Source: an uncultured Methanomassiliicoccales archaeon
Lineage (GTDB): Archaea; Thermoplasmatota; Thermoplasmata; Methanomassiliicoccales; Methanomethylophilaceae
Direction: 5' to 3'
DNA length: 64,000 nt
NCBI GenBank assembly: GCA_949292635.1
Contig: CASEZY010000004.1
Span: 62,001-126,000 of the forward strand
A program made the translations under genes and the position numbers. A model generated the notes under the pieces. The model was not told where the DNA came from, ran no database searches, and was given only the letters and a program-made list of their open reading frames with translations. Shown piece after piece: positions 42,489 to 52,252 of this stretch. Position 1 is the first letter of the stretch, and every line of letters starts with the position of its first letter.

Positions 42489-44498
42489 ATGTACAGCTCC
42501 ACCAGCCCTTCCGTAAAATCCGTCGTCATGGACAATCAGATCAAATTGCCCAGATTCCAACGTAAGAAGACATGGAAGGACAAGGCCCGTTTTGAGCTGT
42601 GTATCAGTTTGTTCAAAGGCTACCCATTGGGAACCATTGTCGTCAAAAAAGACGAAAAGGGCGGCAGAACAACCAAATGGCTGTTGGACGGCAGACAGAG
42701 GAAGGATACTTTGGTGGAGATGCAGAATCCCGAAACCATCTACAGGTGGGCAAGAGGGTACCTGGGGTTCCGCATCAGCGATTCAAAAGAAGATATAGCA
42801 AGGATGTTCCGTAAGAAACTGGACGATTACATTCAGTTTGAACATGACTCCGAAGAGGATGAGAATTCCGGAGAGGAGTATCCGGATCAGGACGACACAC
42901 CCGGTAGAGAACCTGAGCTTGATCCGGGATTGAACGATCTGCTGAGGATTATCTGCGCTGTGCACCCAATGAGAGGAAAGAACAGCGAGTTCGGAAAGCC
43001 GTTCCTTTTCGAAGGATACCGCGCAACCTATATTCGCAAAGACAACGAAACTGGAAGGCCATACGTTGACGGAGAGAAACTTGTCAAATGGCTCAGCCCA
43101 TGGATTGACAACGTCGATGCCGAATCGCTGGAAGCTAAAGATATCGAAGAGTGGTTCGATAACGGTGACGATAACCTCCGCAGGGAAGTTGAGAGAAACA
43201 TTGGTGGGATCCGCAATTCGGTGAAAACGCTGCAGTTGATAAACGACAGGATGAACAATGCCCCCATCCTGATGATTGAACTGGACAATTCCTGCGAGAG
43301 CGCAGATTCCAGAAAGATCTTCGAGATTATCAATACCAAGGGAGAACCTCTCACCGGCGCCGAAATTCTATCAGCAAAACCCGACTGGAATGTTCCTGTT
43401 GATGTTGACGATGAAGAGAAAACGGCACACATCAGGAGCCTTTACGGTGTCCTTGGTACGGAAGTAAACGATGCCGTCAGATGGGATATTGCCGCCACTT
43501 TTACCGACAGCATCACCGATGATGCGTCATTCATTCTCGGAGATGTCGTAAAAACTAGGTTCGAAGACTGCCGCAACAACGAGAAGATGTTCGAGCAGAA
43601 AATGACTGCCGGATTCAAGTTGTTGTCCGGGAGGTATCTCAACTCGTTGACAAAGAACGACATAGACCGCCTCCCGAAGACACTCGAAGACGAGGGTGGA
43701 TGGGAGCATATCGAATTCGCTAACGAAATTGCCGGCATATGCAAGGTGCTTCTCTCGGATTCGGCATTCGAAAAATTCAAACGTGCCGACGTAAGCCTCT
43801 GGGATCTTCTGAGCAACGCCATCGCCATGAACTTCCTGCTGTTAATGATCAAGAAGTGGAAGGAACTAGGAAAACCCACAGCAAAAGGCAACCCCAGAAG
43901 AGAGACTATCTCATGTGCCAGACGTTTGTTTGACAGAATGTTCTTCGAATACTGCACCAGCGTATGGCGCGGTGCCAGCGATTCCAGACTCACTCGCAAT
44001 CTGGAAGGCGACCTGGATGCAATGTTCGAGATTGTGCCGGAAGACGAGTGGAACAAACTCATTGACAGTGTCTACACAGACAACAGAATCGGCGGTCAAC
44101 CCGCGTCTCAGAAAATCATGAAGGCGCTGCTGTACTATTTCACACTGGTTCGCAGCAACATCGAACTAGGTGAAGGGTATGAAATGGATCACGTCATCCC
44201 CAAGGGAAGGATAACAAGTTCCAACCAGGATGCCGATTCTCAAGATACAATGATCAATCTGGCACTTCTCCCCAGAGATCTCAACGAAAGGAAAAGCGAG
44301 AATGACATATCCGCTCTCGATCCCGAATCTAGAAGAAGGATCTGTCAGTTCGAAGACCTTGATCCGGAAAATGTTATCGACATGATCAACAAGGCAGACT
44401 TCCCCAGATTGAGAGAGATGAGGAAGAATCTGCCCGACACGATCAAAGAAGACAGAAAAGCCTTCGCAACCTGCTCCGGGCACTGGATCCTGAACTGA
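42489..44498 (+). CDS. DUF262/HNH (GmrSD-type) nuclease-like defence protein
   Basis: This is a 669-aa protein. The N-terminal DUF262 (ParB/Srx-like) domain has LPRFQRKKTW, YPLGTIVVKK and WLLDGRQRKDTL. A long helical middle follows, then a C-terminal HNH-like nuclease with YEMDHVIPKGR and MINLALLPRDLNERKS. This layout is that of GmrSD-like or Type IV modification-dependent restriction proteins. The ATG at 42489 is 27 bp after a TATA-like cgttaaga; the frame extends to a GTG at 42429. It lies directly upstream of a methylase-endonuclease pair. Confidence 0.8.
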   Translation: MYSSTSPSVKSVVMDNQIKLPRFQRKKTWKDKARFELCISLFKGYPLGTIVVKKDEKGGRTTKWLLDGRQRKDTLVEMQNPETIYRWARGYLGFRISDSKEDIARMFRKKLDDYIQFEHDSEEDENSGEEYPDQDDTPGREPELDPGLNDLLRIICAVHPMRGKNSEFGKPFLFEGYRATYIRKDNETGRPYVDGEKLVKWLSPWIDNVDAESLEAKDIEEWFDNGDDNLRREVERNIGGIRNSVKTLQLINDRMNNAPILMIELDNSCESADSRKIFEIINTKGEPLTGAEILSAKPDWNVPVDVDDEEKTAHIRSLYGVLGTEVNDAVRWDIAATFTDSITDDASFILGDVVKTRFEDCRNNEKMFEQKMTAGFKLLSGRYLNSLTKNDIDRLPKTLEDEGGWEHIEFANEIAGICKVLLSDSAFEKFKRADVSLWDLLSNAIAMNFLLLMIKKWKELGKPTAKGNPRRETISCARRLFDRMFFEYCTSVWRGASDSRLTRNLEGDLDAMFEIVPEDEWNKLIDSVYTDNRIGGQPASQKIMKALLYYFTLVRSNIELGEGYEMDHVIPKGRITSSNQDADSQDTMINLALLPRDLNERKSENDISALDPESRRRICQFEDLDPENVIDMINKADFPRLREMRKNLPDTIKEDRKAFATCSGHWILN

Positions 44499-44546
44499 CG
44501 CGATCATCGTTTAATACCGCCTAGACATGATCCGTCCGGAGACCGG

Positions 44547-45401
44547 ATGAACGGCGGATCGCTAAGACCATATCTTAAGTGGGCAGGAGGCAAACGTCAG
44601 CTCCTCGATCCGATCGGAAGACTCGTCCCCTCCTTTGAGGAATATTACGAACCGTTCGTTGGTGCCGGTGCGGTACTGTTCTCTCTGCACCCAGAGAAAG
44701 CGGTCATCAACGATACCAACACCGAGCTCTGCATGACCTACGAAACTGTCCGCGATGATGTAGACGGATTGATAGAACTGCTGAAGAACCACTCCGAAAT
44801 GCACAGACTTCGCGGAGGAGAGTACTTCTACGAAGTCAGAGCGATGGACAGAGACCAGAATTTCCGCAATATCGGCAAGACCGAGAGGGCAGCTCGCACA
44901 ATCTATCTGAACAAAACCTGCTACAACGGATTGTACAGAGTGAACTCCGACGGATACTTCAACGCCCCATTCGGCAAGTACCGCAACCCATCCATATTCG
45001 AAGAAGAGGTTTTGCGTGCCGTTAGCGAGTATCTTAACAAAAACGATGTCAAAATTCTTAATGGCGATTTCTCCGACGCTGTCGAAGACGCCCTAAGGGG
45101 GGGGGGGCAACGGTTCGTTTACTTCGACCCGCCGTACGACAGCCTTCACAACAGCGGATTCACAGGTTATCAGGCAGGCGGATTCTCCAGAGATGACCAG
45201 ATTCGTCTGCGCGATTTGATGGTTAAACTAACCGAAAACGGTGTCAAGTGCCTTCTGAGCAATGCAGCCACCGAGTTCATAGTCACCATCTACTCCGAGA
45301 TTCCTGAATTCCATATCGACTACGTCGAAGCCACCAGAATGATCAACTCCGTAAGTACCGGGCGCGGAAAGGTTCCGGAAGTTCTCGTGAGGAATTGGTG
45401 A
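44547..45401 (+). CDS. DNA adenine methylase (Dam/DpnM class, D12 family)
   Basis: This 284-aa protein has the SAM-binding PYLKWAGGKRQLLDPI at the N-terminus, YYEPFVGAGAVLF, and the catalytic motif FDPPYDSL. These define an alpha-class N6-adenine methyltransferase like DpnM, typical length about 280. A run of eleven G at 45097-45107 encodes three glycines just before the catalytic motif; gain or loss of one G would truncate the enzyme. It is followed 2 bp later by the probable endonuclease gene. Confidence 0.92.
   Translation: MNGGSLRPYLKWAGGKRQLLDPIGRLVPSFEEYYEPFVGAGAVLFSLHPEKAVINDTNTELCMTYETVRDDVDGLIELLKNHSEMHRLRGGEYFYEVRAMDRDQNFRNIGKTERAARTIYLNKTCYNGLYRVNSDGYFNAPFGKYRNPSIFEEEVLRAVSEYLNKNDVKILNGDFSDAVEDALRGGGQRFVYFDPPYDSLHNSGFTGYQAGGFSRDDQIRLRDLMVKLTENGVKCLLSNAATEFIVTIYSEIPEFHIDYVEATRMINSVSTGRGKVPEVLVRNW
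45097..45107 (+). repeat. G11 homopolymer inside the adenine methylase gene
   Basis: Eleven consecutive G encode part of Arg and three Gly, in frame, a few codons before the DPPY motif. Such tracts in restriction-modification genes are known hot spots for slipped-strand phase variation. Confidence 0.9.
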
Positions 45402-45402
45402 C

Positions 45403-46719
45403 ATGTCATCCGATACAGAGGAAACCGGCACAATCCGCAAGAACGAAGATGCATGGGTACGTCTGTTTTCGGAATGTGATATTCTCGGCACAGTGTCGAG
45501 AGACGGTATTGCCCCTGTTACCGCCGAACAGATGAAGAGCATCGGGAAGAGGGAACCTCGCTTAATGGCGAAGATTGAAAACCGGGATTCGATGCCCGAC
45601 ATTCTCCGTGTGAATCATCTGTGTGTGCTGCCTGTAAAGAGCAGAGGAAACTATGCCATAGGGCATTTTGATGCCTTCCTCGATACGGATTACACAGACA
45701 TTACAGTAGAAAGGCTCGCCGTTAACAGAAAGTTCGAAATGCTCGATCCTTTCTCGATTCACAAAGAACCAAGCGTAATTCTTACCGCATTCAACTACGG
45801 CATTTTATCAAAAATTGTCGGACAAGAGGTAGCTATGACGAACTTCGGAAGAGAGTCTTCCGATTCGTTCAGTTACAGCATCGATGATTTGGATGATTCC
45901 ACAACACACATTCTCGAAGTAGACGGTTCTCAGATGGAGATGGATGGTGTCTTCGAGAGCGAAGACTGCATCATCAATATCGAAGCGAAAATGGGCATTA
46001 GAGACAGTTTCCTCGCACGTCAACTGTACTACCCATATCGCATGATGGAGAAGCGGTGCTCCAAACACATCATCAATGTGTTTATGACCTACACACCGGG
46101 ATCTATCTATCTACACACCTATGATGTCAGTGATCCGTTCAGGTACAACTCGTTTGTAGAAACGGGCAGATATCGGTTCGATCTTTACGATCACGTCAGC
46201 CCCAATGACATCCTAGCTGCCGTTAAGAATACAACCCCTGCACCCGAACCTAATCTTCCTTTCCCTCAGGCGGATTCGATGCAGAAGGTGTTCGAATCGT
46301 TAGAGATTATGAGTTCTCAACCCGGCATTACCGATGCAGACCTTGCTTACAGGCTGAGCGTAGATGTTAGACAGGGGGGATATTACGGAAATGCCTGCGG
46401 ATACCTGGGCCTCTCTTATAGAGTTAGAGAAGGTGGCAGAATCGTAAACCGCCTTACGGACGATGGTCTCAAAATGATGACTTTAGGTATGCAGGATAGA
46501 ATCCTTCTGATGACCAAACTGATGGCTAAAAGGGGCGTCTTCCATAGATTCATACCGGAAGTCATCGGGACGGGAACATTGCCTGAAAAACCTGAAATTG
46601 CGGAGTGGATCCGCAACAACATCAGCAGTATGGATCCCGATAAAGGAACCCCAGACCGCAGAGCCGGGACAATCAGGACCTGGCTTGCCTGGATTCTTAA
46701 AGAGTGCAACAATCAGTGA
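45403..46719 (+). CDS. Probable type II restriction endonuclease
   Basis: This is a 438-aa protein. The segment MEMDGVFES...INIEAKMGIRDSFLARQLYYPYRMM is a PD-(D/E)xK nuclease core: D in MDG, E-x-K in IEAK, then a Q-containing helix. The C-terminal part from about residue 300 looks like a winged-helix specificity domain. Placement right behind an adenine methylase gene, with 1 bp between stop and start, makes it the cognate endonuclease. I cannot give the recognition site. Its end overlaps the peroxiredoxin gene by 7 bp. Confidence 0.75.
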   Translation: MSSDTEETGTIRKNEDAWVRLFSECDILGTVSRDGIAPVTAEQMKSIGKREPRLMAKIENRDSMPDILRVNHLCVLPVKSRGNYAIGHFDAFLDTDYTDITVERLAVNRKFEMLDPFSIHKEPSVILTAFNYGILSKIVGQEVAMTNFGRESSDSFSYSIDDLDDSTTHILEVDGSQMEMDGVFESEDCIINIEAKMGIRDSFLARQLYYPYRMMEKRCSKHIINVFMTYTPGSIYLHTYDVSDPFRYNSFVETGRYRFDLYDHVSPNDILAAVKNTTPAPEPNLPFPQADSMQKVFESLEIMSSQPGITDADLAYRLSVDVRQGGYYGNACGYLGLSYRVREGGRIVNRLTDDGLKMMTLGMQDRILLMTKLMAKRGVFHRFIPEVIGTGTLPEKPEIAEWIRNNISSMDPDKGTPDRRAGTIRTWLAWILKECNNQ

Positions 46720-47237
46720 TGCAACGCATCCCTGACCCCACCCATCAGCTCATCCATCGGTATGGTGTCGTTGGGCCAATCCGCCATCCATCTGTACCTG
46801 ACCGTCATATCCTCATCCACGAGGAAGAACGCCCTCCCGGTGTTCCCCAGGATCTTCGGCGATCTAGCTTTTGTGACAATACACCCGAACTGCCTGCTCA
46901 CCGCAGCATCAACATCCGCCAGGTGCTCGTACAGCGCACCGGTGTGCCGCATCCAATCCCGATGGTTCTCCACGGTGTCGTTGTTCACGTGCACCATGGT
47001 CACACCCATCTCACGCAGCTCGTCGAAGCGCTCGTTCATCATGGCCATGTAGTCCGTGCAGGTCTTCCCGAAATCGATCACGTAGAAGTACAGCAGCACC
47101 GGGCCCTTCCGCACCCTCTCGGACAATGTGAACGTACCGGAGGTGGAATCCACCGTGAAGTCCCGCACCCTCTCCCCCACCTCCGGGATATGAAGGCATC
47201 CGGGGTCGTAGGTGTAGACCTTGGCTTCGGTGCTCAT
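46713..47237 (-). CDS. Peroxiredoxin-like (AhpC/TSA) protein
   Basis: This is a 174-aa thioredoxin-fold protein. VLLYFYVIDFGKTCTDYMAMM carries the peroxidatic-type cysteine, followed by VTMVHVNNDTVENHRDWM and a late FFLVDEDMTVRYRW. A second Cys in FGCIVTK may be the resolving residue. Probably reduces peroxides in this anaerobe. The ATG at 47237 gives the MSTEAKV start; the longer frame to 47279 covers AT-rich promoter sequence. Confidence 0.8.
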   Translation of the reverse strand: MSTEAKVYTYDPGCLHIPEVGERVRDFTVDSTSGTFTLSERVRKGPVLLYFYVIDFGKTCTDYMAMMNERFDELREMGVTMVHVNNDTVENHRDWMRHTGALYEHLADVDAAVSRQFGCIVTKARSPKILGNTGRAFFLVDEDMTVRYRWMADWPNDTIPMDELMGGVRDALHH

Positions 47238-47342
47238 ACCCTCACGCATATCATGTGAGATTATAACGTTTGAGTTCAAAATACAATATTACATTACAAT
47301 CCAGAACGCCATCCATTTCAATATCGTCAAAGATGACTGACC

Positions 47343-47849
47343 ATGGACTTCCTTTCCGAGGATCCCAAGAGGGGACTGTACGCCCTGGCATCCGTGAGGA
47401 TAATCATCGGCTTCATGCTGCTCTGGGCGTTCTTCGACAAGATGTTCGGATTGGGCATGCGCACCCAGCCCGGCATGGGGATGATCGACGGCGGTTCACC
47501 CACCGCGTACTATCTTGCGTACGAAGCACACGGCATCTTCGAGGACTTTTGGAACGCCCTTGCCGGGAACGCGGTCGTGGACATCCTGCTGATGTTCGGT
47601 CTGCTCGCCGTGGGTTTGGGGGTGATCCTGGGGATCGCTTCAAGATTCTCCACCATCGGCGTCGTGATGATGATGGTGCTCATGTACTCCCTGTCGGTGC
47701 CGCCCCTGGACAATCCTCTGGTGGATTACCACGTGGTGTATGCGCTGGTTTCACTGGCTGTGCTGTGGTTCGGCGGGTACAAGGTGCTCAGCCTCCGCCT
47801 CAGGTTGGAGGGACTTCCCGTGATCAGGGACCACCCCATCCTGCAGTAG
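47343..47849 (+). CDS. DoxX-like membrane protein
   Basis: This 168-aa protein has four hydrophobic helices: about residues 14-35, 75-95, 99-115 and 125-145. ASVRIIIGFMLLWAFFDKMFGLG is like the first helix of DoxX/DoxD (thiosulfate:quinone oxidoreductase small subunit) proteins. Whether it has that activity is unknown; family members also act as general redox or stress membrane proteins. Divergent from the peroxiredoxin gene, so the two may share a redox role. Confidence 0.7.
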   Translation: MDFLSEDPKRGLYALASVRIIIGFMLLWAFFDKMFGLGMRTQPGMGMIDGGSPTAYYLAYEAHGIFEDFWNALAGNAVVDILLMFGLLAVGLGVILGIASRFSTIGVVMMMVLMYSLSVPPLDNPLVDYHVVYALVSLAVLWFGGYKVLSLRLRLEGLPVIRDHPILQ

Positions 47850-47856
47850 GTGCCGG

Positions 47857-48897
47857 TCACTCGAAGGTGAGCGCCACCTTCATCACCCCGTCCCCTCCCG
47901 ACTCAAAGAGCTCGTAAGCCTCTTCGACACGGGAGAACGGGAACCTGTGCGTGAGCAGGAAGGACACGTCTATCTCGCCCTTCGAGATAAGTGCCAGTAT
48001 CTCCCCGTCCTTGGATGCGTCCACCCCTCCGGTCTTGAACACAAGGTTCTTGCCGTACATGTCCGGCAACGGGAGGCTCTGGGGTTCGCCGTACATGGCA
48101 ACGAGGCACACGATTCCGTTGGGTCTGGCACATCTCCACGCGTCGTCGAATGTACCCTTCCCTCCGGCGGCTTCGACGACCGCGTCGGCGCCACGGCCGT
48201 CGGTCATCCCCTTGATGACGGATATCACATCATCCCGCTTCGGATTGAGATGGATGTCTCCTACACCGTGCTCCTTGGAGAACGTCAGTCTCGAATCGTC
48301 GATGTCGATCATCACCGTCCGCACCCCGAGACGCTTTAGGCATACGGCGGTGCACACACCCACGGGTCCGGCACCGATCACGGCGACCACGTCCCCTGCA
48401 CCGCACTCGGTCATCCCCGCTGCCCAGTATCCCGTCGCCAATATGTCACCGACAAGCAGCGCCTGCCCGTCGGTCACGTTATCAGGGATCCTGTCCAACC
48501 CCGTATCCGCATGGGGAACCCTGACGTACTCCGCCTGTCCCCCGTCGATCCTGCAGCCCAGCGCCCATCCGCCGTCGGGGTCGGTGCAATTGTTCACCCA
48601 TCCCCTCTCGCAGTAGAAGCATGAGCCGCAGAACGTTTCAACGCAAACGGCGACGCGGTCGCCCACGGAGACGTTGCTCACTTCCGGACCAATCTCCTCC
48701 ACCACACCCACGAACTCGTGACCGACGATGGTCCCCGGCACCGCCCTCGGCACGTGACCGTCGCGGATGTGCAGGTCGCTGGTGCAGATGGATGCCATCG
48801 TCACCCTTACTATGGCGTCCTTGGGATCCCTCAGCTCCGGGCGGGGAGCATCCACCACGGCGAACTCCCCCTTGCGCAGATATCTGACCGCTCTCAT
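47857..48897 (-). CDS. Zinc-dependent alcohol dehydrogenase
   Basis: This 346-aa medium-chain dehydrogenase has catalytic zinc ligands in CTSDLHIRDG and GTIVGHEFVG, and structural zinc cysteines in CGSCFYCERGWVNNC. The nucleotide-binding fold reads VVAVIGAGPVGVCTAV. NAD(P)-dependent oxidation or reduction of an alcohol, perhaps a polyol or threonine; the substrate is not clear. Lies convergently with the DoxX-like gene (7 bp apart). Confidence 0.92.
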   Translation of the reverse strand: MRAVRYLRKGEFAVVDAPRPELRDPKDAIVRVTMASICTSDLHIRDGHVPRAVPGTIVGHEFVGVVEEIGPEVSNVSVGDRVAVCVETFCGSCFYCERGWVNNCTDPDGGWALGCRIDGGQAEYVRVPHADTGLDRIPDNVTDGQALLVGDILATGYWAAGMTECGAGDVVAVIGAGPVGVCTAVCLKRLGVRTVMIDIDDSRLTFSKEHGVGDIHLNPKRDDVISVIKGMTDGRGADAVVEAAGGKGTFDDAWRCARPNGIVCLVAMYGEPQSLPLPDMYGKNLVFKTGGVDASKDGEILALISKGEIDVSFLLTHRFPFSRVEEAYELFESGGDGVMKVALTFE

Positions 48898-48899
48898 CC

Positions 48900-49592
48900 C
48901 TACACAGAACCGCGTGCATCCTTAACCCGTTTGCCTCCGCCGTCCAGGATGTACAGCACCGCCGACGAGGCCAGGTCCACCGCGTACCTGGCGGAGACGG
49001 GGTCCTCGATGTCCAGGTCCATTATCATCTCCCCGATCCTCCGGGAGTCCCCATACTCCGACAATGCGGACAGTGCATCCGCCGCCGTCAGGGCGGCGGA
49101 TGCGCACTCCCCCTTCCTCAGCTTGGCGTAGGCCTCCTCCAGCGAACGTTGCGCATCGGCGCATACACCCTCCGGGAGATCCGACGGCACCGGATACACG
49201 ATCCTCCCGCCGGAGAGCCTGCATGCGAGTCCGGAGGATCCCAACACAAGATTCATCGAATCCACGAACGCCTCGTAGCGGCCTTTGCGCAAGAATCTCC
49301 GATTGGAATGTATCATCGAGCATCCCGCATCCGCCAAGAGCAAGAGATCCGGACCATCCGCAGTCTCAGCCTCCAGCTCCAGATCCCTGAGCACGTACGT
49401 GTGCGCTTGGTCGACCCACCTGCCCTTGAGGAACATGTATCTCTTGCAGAGATTCCCGGCCATCCTCCCGGTGACCAGCTTCCCCGACCCCAGCTCCACC
49501 TCCTCCATCGTCCCGTACAGGAGGGCAAGCATCTTCCTCTTCCCCTCCTTTGGAATGAGTATATCGTCGTGACGGGGAGCACCGGGGCGCAT
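48900..49592 (-). CDS. Hypothetical cytosolic protein
   Basis: This 230-aa protein is of no family I recognise. The N-terminal half, from DDILIPKEGKRKMLALLYG to KRYMFLKGRWVDQAHTYVLRDL, looks alpha/beta; the C-terminal third is helical and alanine-rich (SLEEAYAKLRKGECASAALTAADALSAL), like a HEPN or TPR-type helical bundle. The frame extends to 49667, but the ATG at 49592 is favoured by a TATA-like aaatatg about 25 bp upstream. It abuts the dehydrogenase gene (2 bp). Confidence 0.6.
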   Translation of the reverse strand: MRPGAPRHDDILIPKEGKRKMLALLYGTMEEVELGSGKLVTGRMAGNLCKRYMFLKGRWVDQAHTYVLRDLELEAETADGPDLLLLADAGCSMIHSNRRFLRKGRYEAFVDSMNLVLGSSGLACRLSGGRIVYPVPSDLPEGVCADAQRSLEEAYAKLRKGECASAALTAADALSALSEYGDSRRIGEMIMDLDIEDPVSARYAVDLASSAVLYILDGGGKRVKDARGSV

Positions 49593-49684
49593 GCTTGAGA
49601 GAAGCTGTCGGCATATTTCTACACTCGAAAGACTTGACCGTAATGCGGGAAACTGCTTTAACACCATGAACCGATGTTAACGGT

Positions 49685-52252
49685 ATGAGAGCCCGGGCCC
49701 TCTGGCTGATACCGCTGCTGATCCTGGTGATCGGAGCATCCTCGGCAGAGGGTACGGGAACGGCCACCGACGTTCAGTATTCTTACACCGAAACAGAATT
49801 GACCGTGAACAGCGACGTCCCCGACGACTACGCTTGGGATGCTTCCATCAAGAGCGGCGCCACCGTCGTGATCGTCTCCGAAGGGGTTGCATCTGTGGGG
49901 AACAACGCCTTCGCCGATTTCGAAGCTCTGCGTAGGATCGTCATCCCGTCCTCGCTCACATCTCTTGGTGACGGAGCGTTCAGCGGCTGCAACAGGGTCG
50001 TCGATCTGGAATTCTCCTCCAACAACTGTACGGTAGGCACCAACGCCTTCGACGGCCTCGGAATGACGTCCACCGGCGTGTATGTCACCTTCTCTACCAA
50101 CGTCACGACCATCCCCGCAGACCTGTTCAGATGTGACGGCGTGACCAACATCCGCGAAGTCAGATTCCTCGGAACCGTGACGACGATAGGCGCCTACGCC
50201 TTCTACGGATGCACAGGCATCTCAAACGTCCCGGATACGGTGACAAGCATCGGCGAGATGGCATTCTACGACTGCGATGACATCGTGGACCTGGTGCTTC
50301 CCGAAGGGCTACAGTCACTGGGGGATGATGCCTTCTACAGGTGCGGGAACATCGTCAGCATAACCTTCCTCGCTACCGAATGCACAGGTCCGGGGATGGT
50401 GGGTGCGTTCAGGGACGTGGGTTCGGAAACGCTGAGCTTCACCTTCGGACCGGAGGTCAAAAAGATACCCGAACATCTGATGAGCCAGAACTACACCTCG
50501 AAAATCTCGTCCCTCGAGATACCGCCCTCCGTGACCGTCATCGGGGACGGTGCCTTCAAACAGTACGCCGGCCCGGATCCGGTGTTCCTGTCGTATGATA
50601 ACATCACCTCCATCGGAAGGGAGGCGTTCGCCATGAGCTCCGGGATCGAGACCTTCACCATCGGTCCCGGCGTGACAACGATCGGAGACGGCGCCTTCGA
50701 CGACTGCAGGGGGCTGAAGGAGCTGACGATCACCGCATCCCTGAACGATCGCACCGAAGCGGAATGTCTCTTCGATTCCGTGGGATCCACGGACACCAAG
50801 GTATCGTTCACCGGCGCCAGGATACCCTCGTATCTGTTCAAGGGATTCGATGAGATGACAGAGCTGGCTCTTGTCGATACAAGCGTCATCGGCTCACATG
50901 CGTTGGAAGGATGCACCGGCCTGTCGTCACTGTCGATGAGCGGCATCACCCAAGTGGAGGAGTACGGCCTGGCAGGTTCCGGACTGAAGGATGTGACCAT
51001 CCCCGACGGCATCACTCTTGGACAGAACGCACTCACCGGATGCCTGGCGGAATCGATCACCGTCGCCGGCACCCTGGAAAACGTATCCGCAGGGGCGTTG
51101 TCCTCGCTGCCGAGTCTGAAGACGCTCACTGTAATCGAATACCCCGGGGATGTGAGGTTCGATGACATCATGCCAAACATGTGCCAGGGTGTCACCCTGA
51201 TAGTGCAACTGGACGAGATCGGCGACCGCATGTTCGAGGACTGCTCCGGGATCACATCCCTTCAATCGGATGCCAGACACATCGGCCAGAGGGCGTTCGC
51301 CAACACCTCGCTGAATGAGGTGACCGTCGATGCCGGCACATTGAGCATCGGCGGCGGTGCCTTCGCCGATATCACTACGTTAGAGCGGATAAGGTGGGAC
51401 GTGGCCTCCTTCGTCCCACCGGGTGAGCCCATATTCGAAGGCTCTGGCACATCCGGTGGCACCATCGTCATCGGCACACCCTACGTTCCCGCAGGAGTGT
51501 TCGAAGGGAGCACCGTCGGGAACGTGAGATTCACCACCACCATCAACTCCGTGGCCGACGGGGCCTTCCGTAACAGCGGTCTGACGGCCGCGGACATATC
51601 CTTCCTTACCGACGTCCCTAACAACCTGTTCGACGGATGCTCCTCGCTCTCCAACGTAACCTTGAGCACATCCCTCCGCAGCATCGGCGACGAGGCCTTC
51701 CGCAACACCGCACTCACCCGCATCACATTCCCTCCCTCATTGAAGGAGATAGGCGACCGTGCCTTCCGGGACTGCAGGGACCTCACCAGCCTGGAATTCC
51801 TGGGCCACGGCATCTCCGTCGGTGACGAAGGCTTCGCCGGTAGCGGCCTTCTGATGATCACCGTGCAGAGCATATCCTCCTGCGGAAGGGGCGCGTTCCC
51901 AACCTGCGGCGTTATCCTCTCCGGGGACGTACCACAAGGCACCTTCGCCGAAGGCTCCCTCATCTACTGCGACCATCCCGTCGAGGGGTTCGACGTCCGC
52001 CCCTTGCAGAACGTGCACAAGTATTCGATACTCGGAGATGATGTGATCCTCCAGAGTGAATATCCGGAGGAGATGATCCCCTACCCGGACAGGTTCTCGG
52101 GATGGGTGGAGGTCGACGACATCATGACCGCCACTTGGACGGAGATGCCGACACCGTATCAGGAACCTCCCGATCAAACGTGGATAGAGGTGTCCGCCGT
52201 GCTGCTGATGGCCATCGCCGCGGCGATGGTGTTCGTCTTCGCCAGAAGATGA
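49685..52252 (+). CDS. BspA-like leucine-rich-repeat surface protein
   Basis: This 855-aa protein has a signal peptide (LWLIPLLILVIGASSAEG), about twenty LRR_5-type repeats of the form I-x-x-x-A-F-x-x-C-x-x-L-x-x-x-x-I-P-x-S-V/L, and a C-terminal membrane helix (VSAVLLMAIAAAMVFVFARR). It should be anchored in the archaeal membrane with the repeats outside. Such proteins bind host or microbial partners and are common in gut-associated microbes. The ATG fits a TATA-like gctttaac about 26 bp upstream. Confidence 0.92.
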   Translation: MRARALWLIPLLILVIGASSAEGTGTATDVQYSYTETELTVNSDVPDDYAWDASIKSGATVVIVSEGVASVGNNAFADFEALRRIVIPSSLTSLGDGAFSGCNRVVDLEFSSNNCTVGTNAFDGLGMTSTGVYVTFSTNVTTIPADLFRCDGVTNIREVRFLGTVTTIGAYAFYGCTGISNVPDTVTSIGEMAFYDCDDIVDLVLPEGLQSLGDDAFYRCGNIVSITFLATECTGPGMVGAFRDVGSETLSFTFGPEVKKIPEHLMSQNYTSKISSLEIPPSVTVIGDGAFKQYAGPDPVFLSYDNITSIGREAFAMSSGIETFTIGPGVTTIGDGAFDDCRGLKELTITASLNDRTEAECLFDSVGSTDTKVSFTGARIPSYLFKGFDEMTELALVDTSVIGSHALEGCTGLSSLSMSGITQVEEYGLAGSGLKDVTIPDGITLGQNALTGCLAESITVAGTLENVSAGALSSLPSLKTLTVIEYPGDVRFDDIMPNMCQGVTLIVQLDEIGDRMFEDCSGITSLQSDARHIGQRAFANTSLNEVTVDAGTLSIGGGAFADITTLERIRWDVASFVPPGEPIFEGSGTSGGTIVIGTPYVPAGVFEGSTVGNVRFTTTINSVADGAFRNSGLTAADISFLTDVPNNLFDGCSSLSNVTLSTSLRSIGDEAFRNTALTRITFPPSLKEIGDRAFRDCRDLTSLEFLGHGISVGDEGFAGSGLLMITVQSISSCGRGAFPTCGVILSGDVPQGTFAEGSLIYCDHPVEGFDVRPLQNVHKYSILGDDVILQSEYPEEMIPYPDRFSGWVEVDDIMTATWTEMPTPYQEPPDQTWIEVSAVLLMAIAAAMVFVFARR

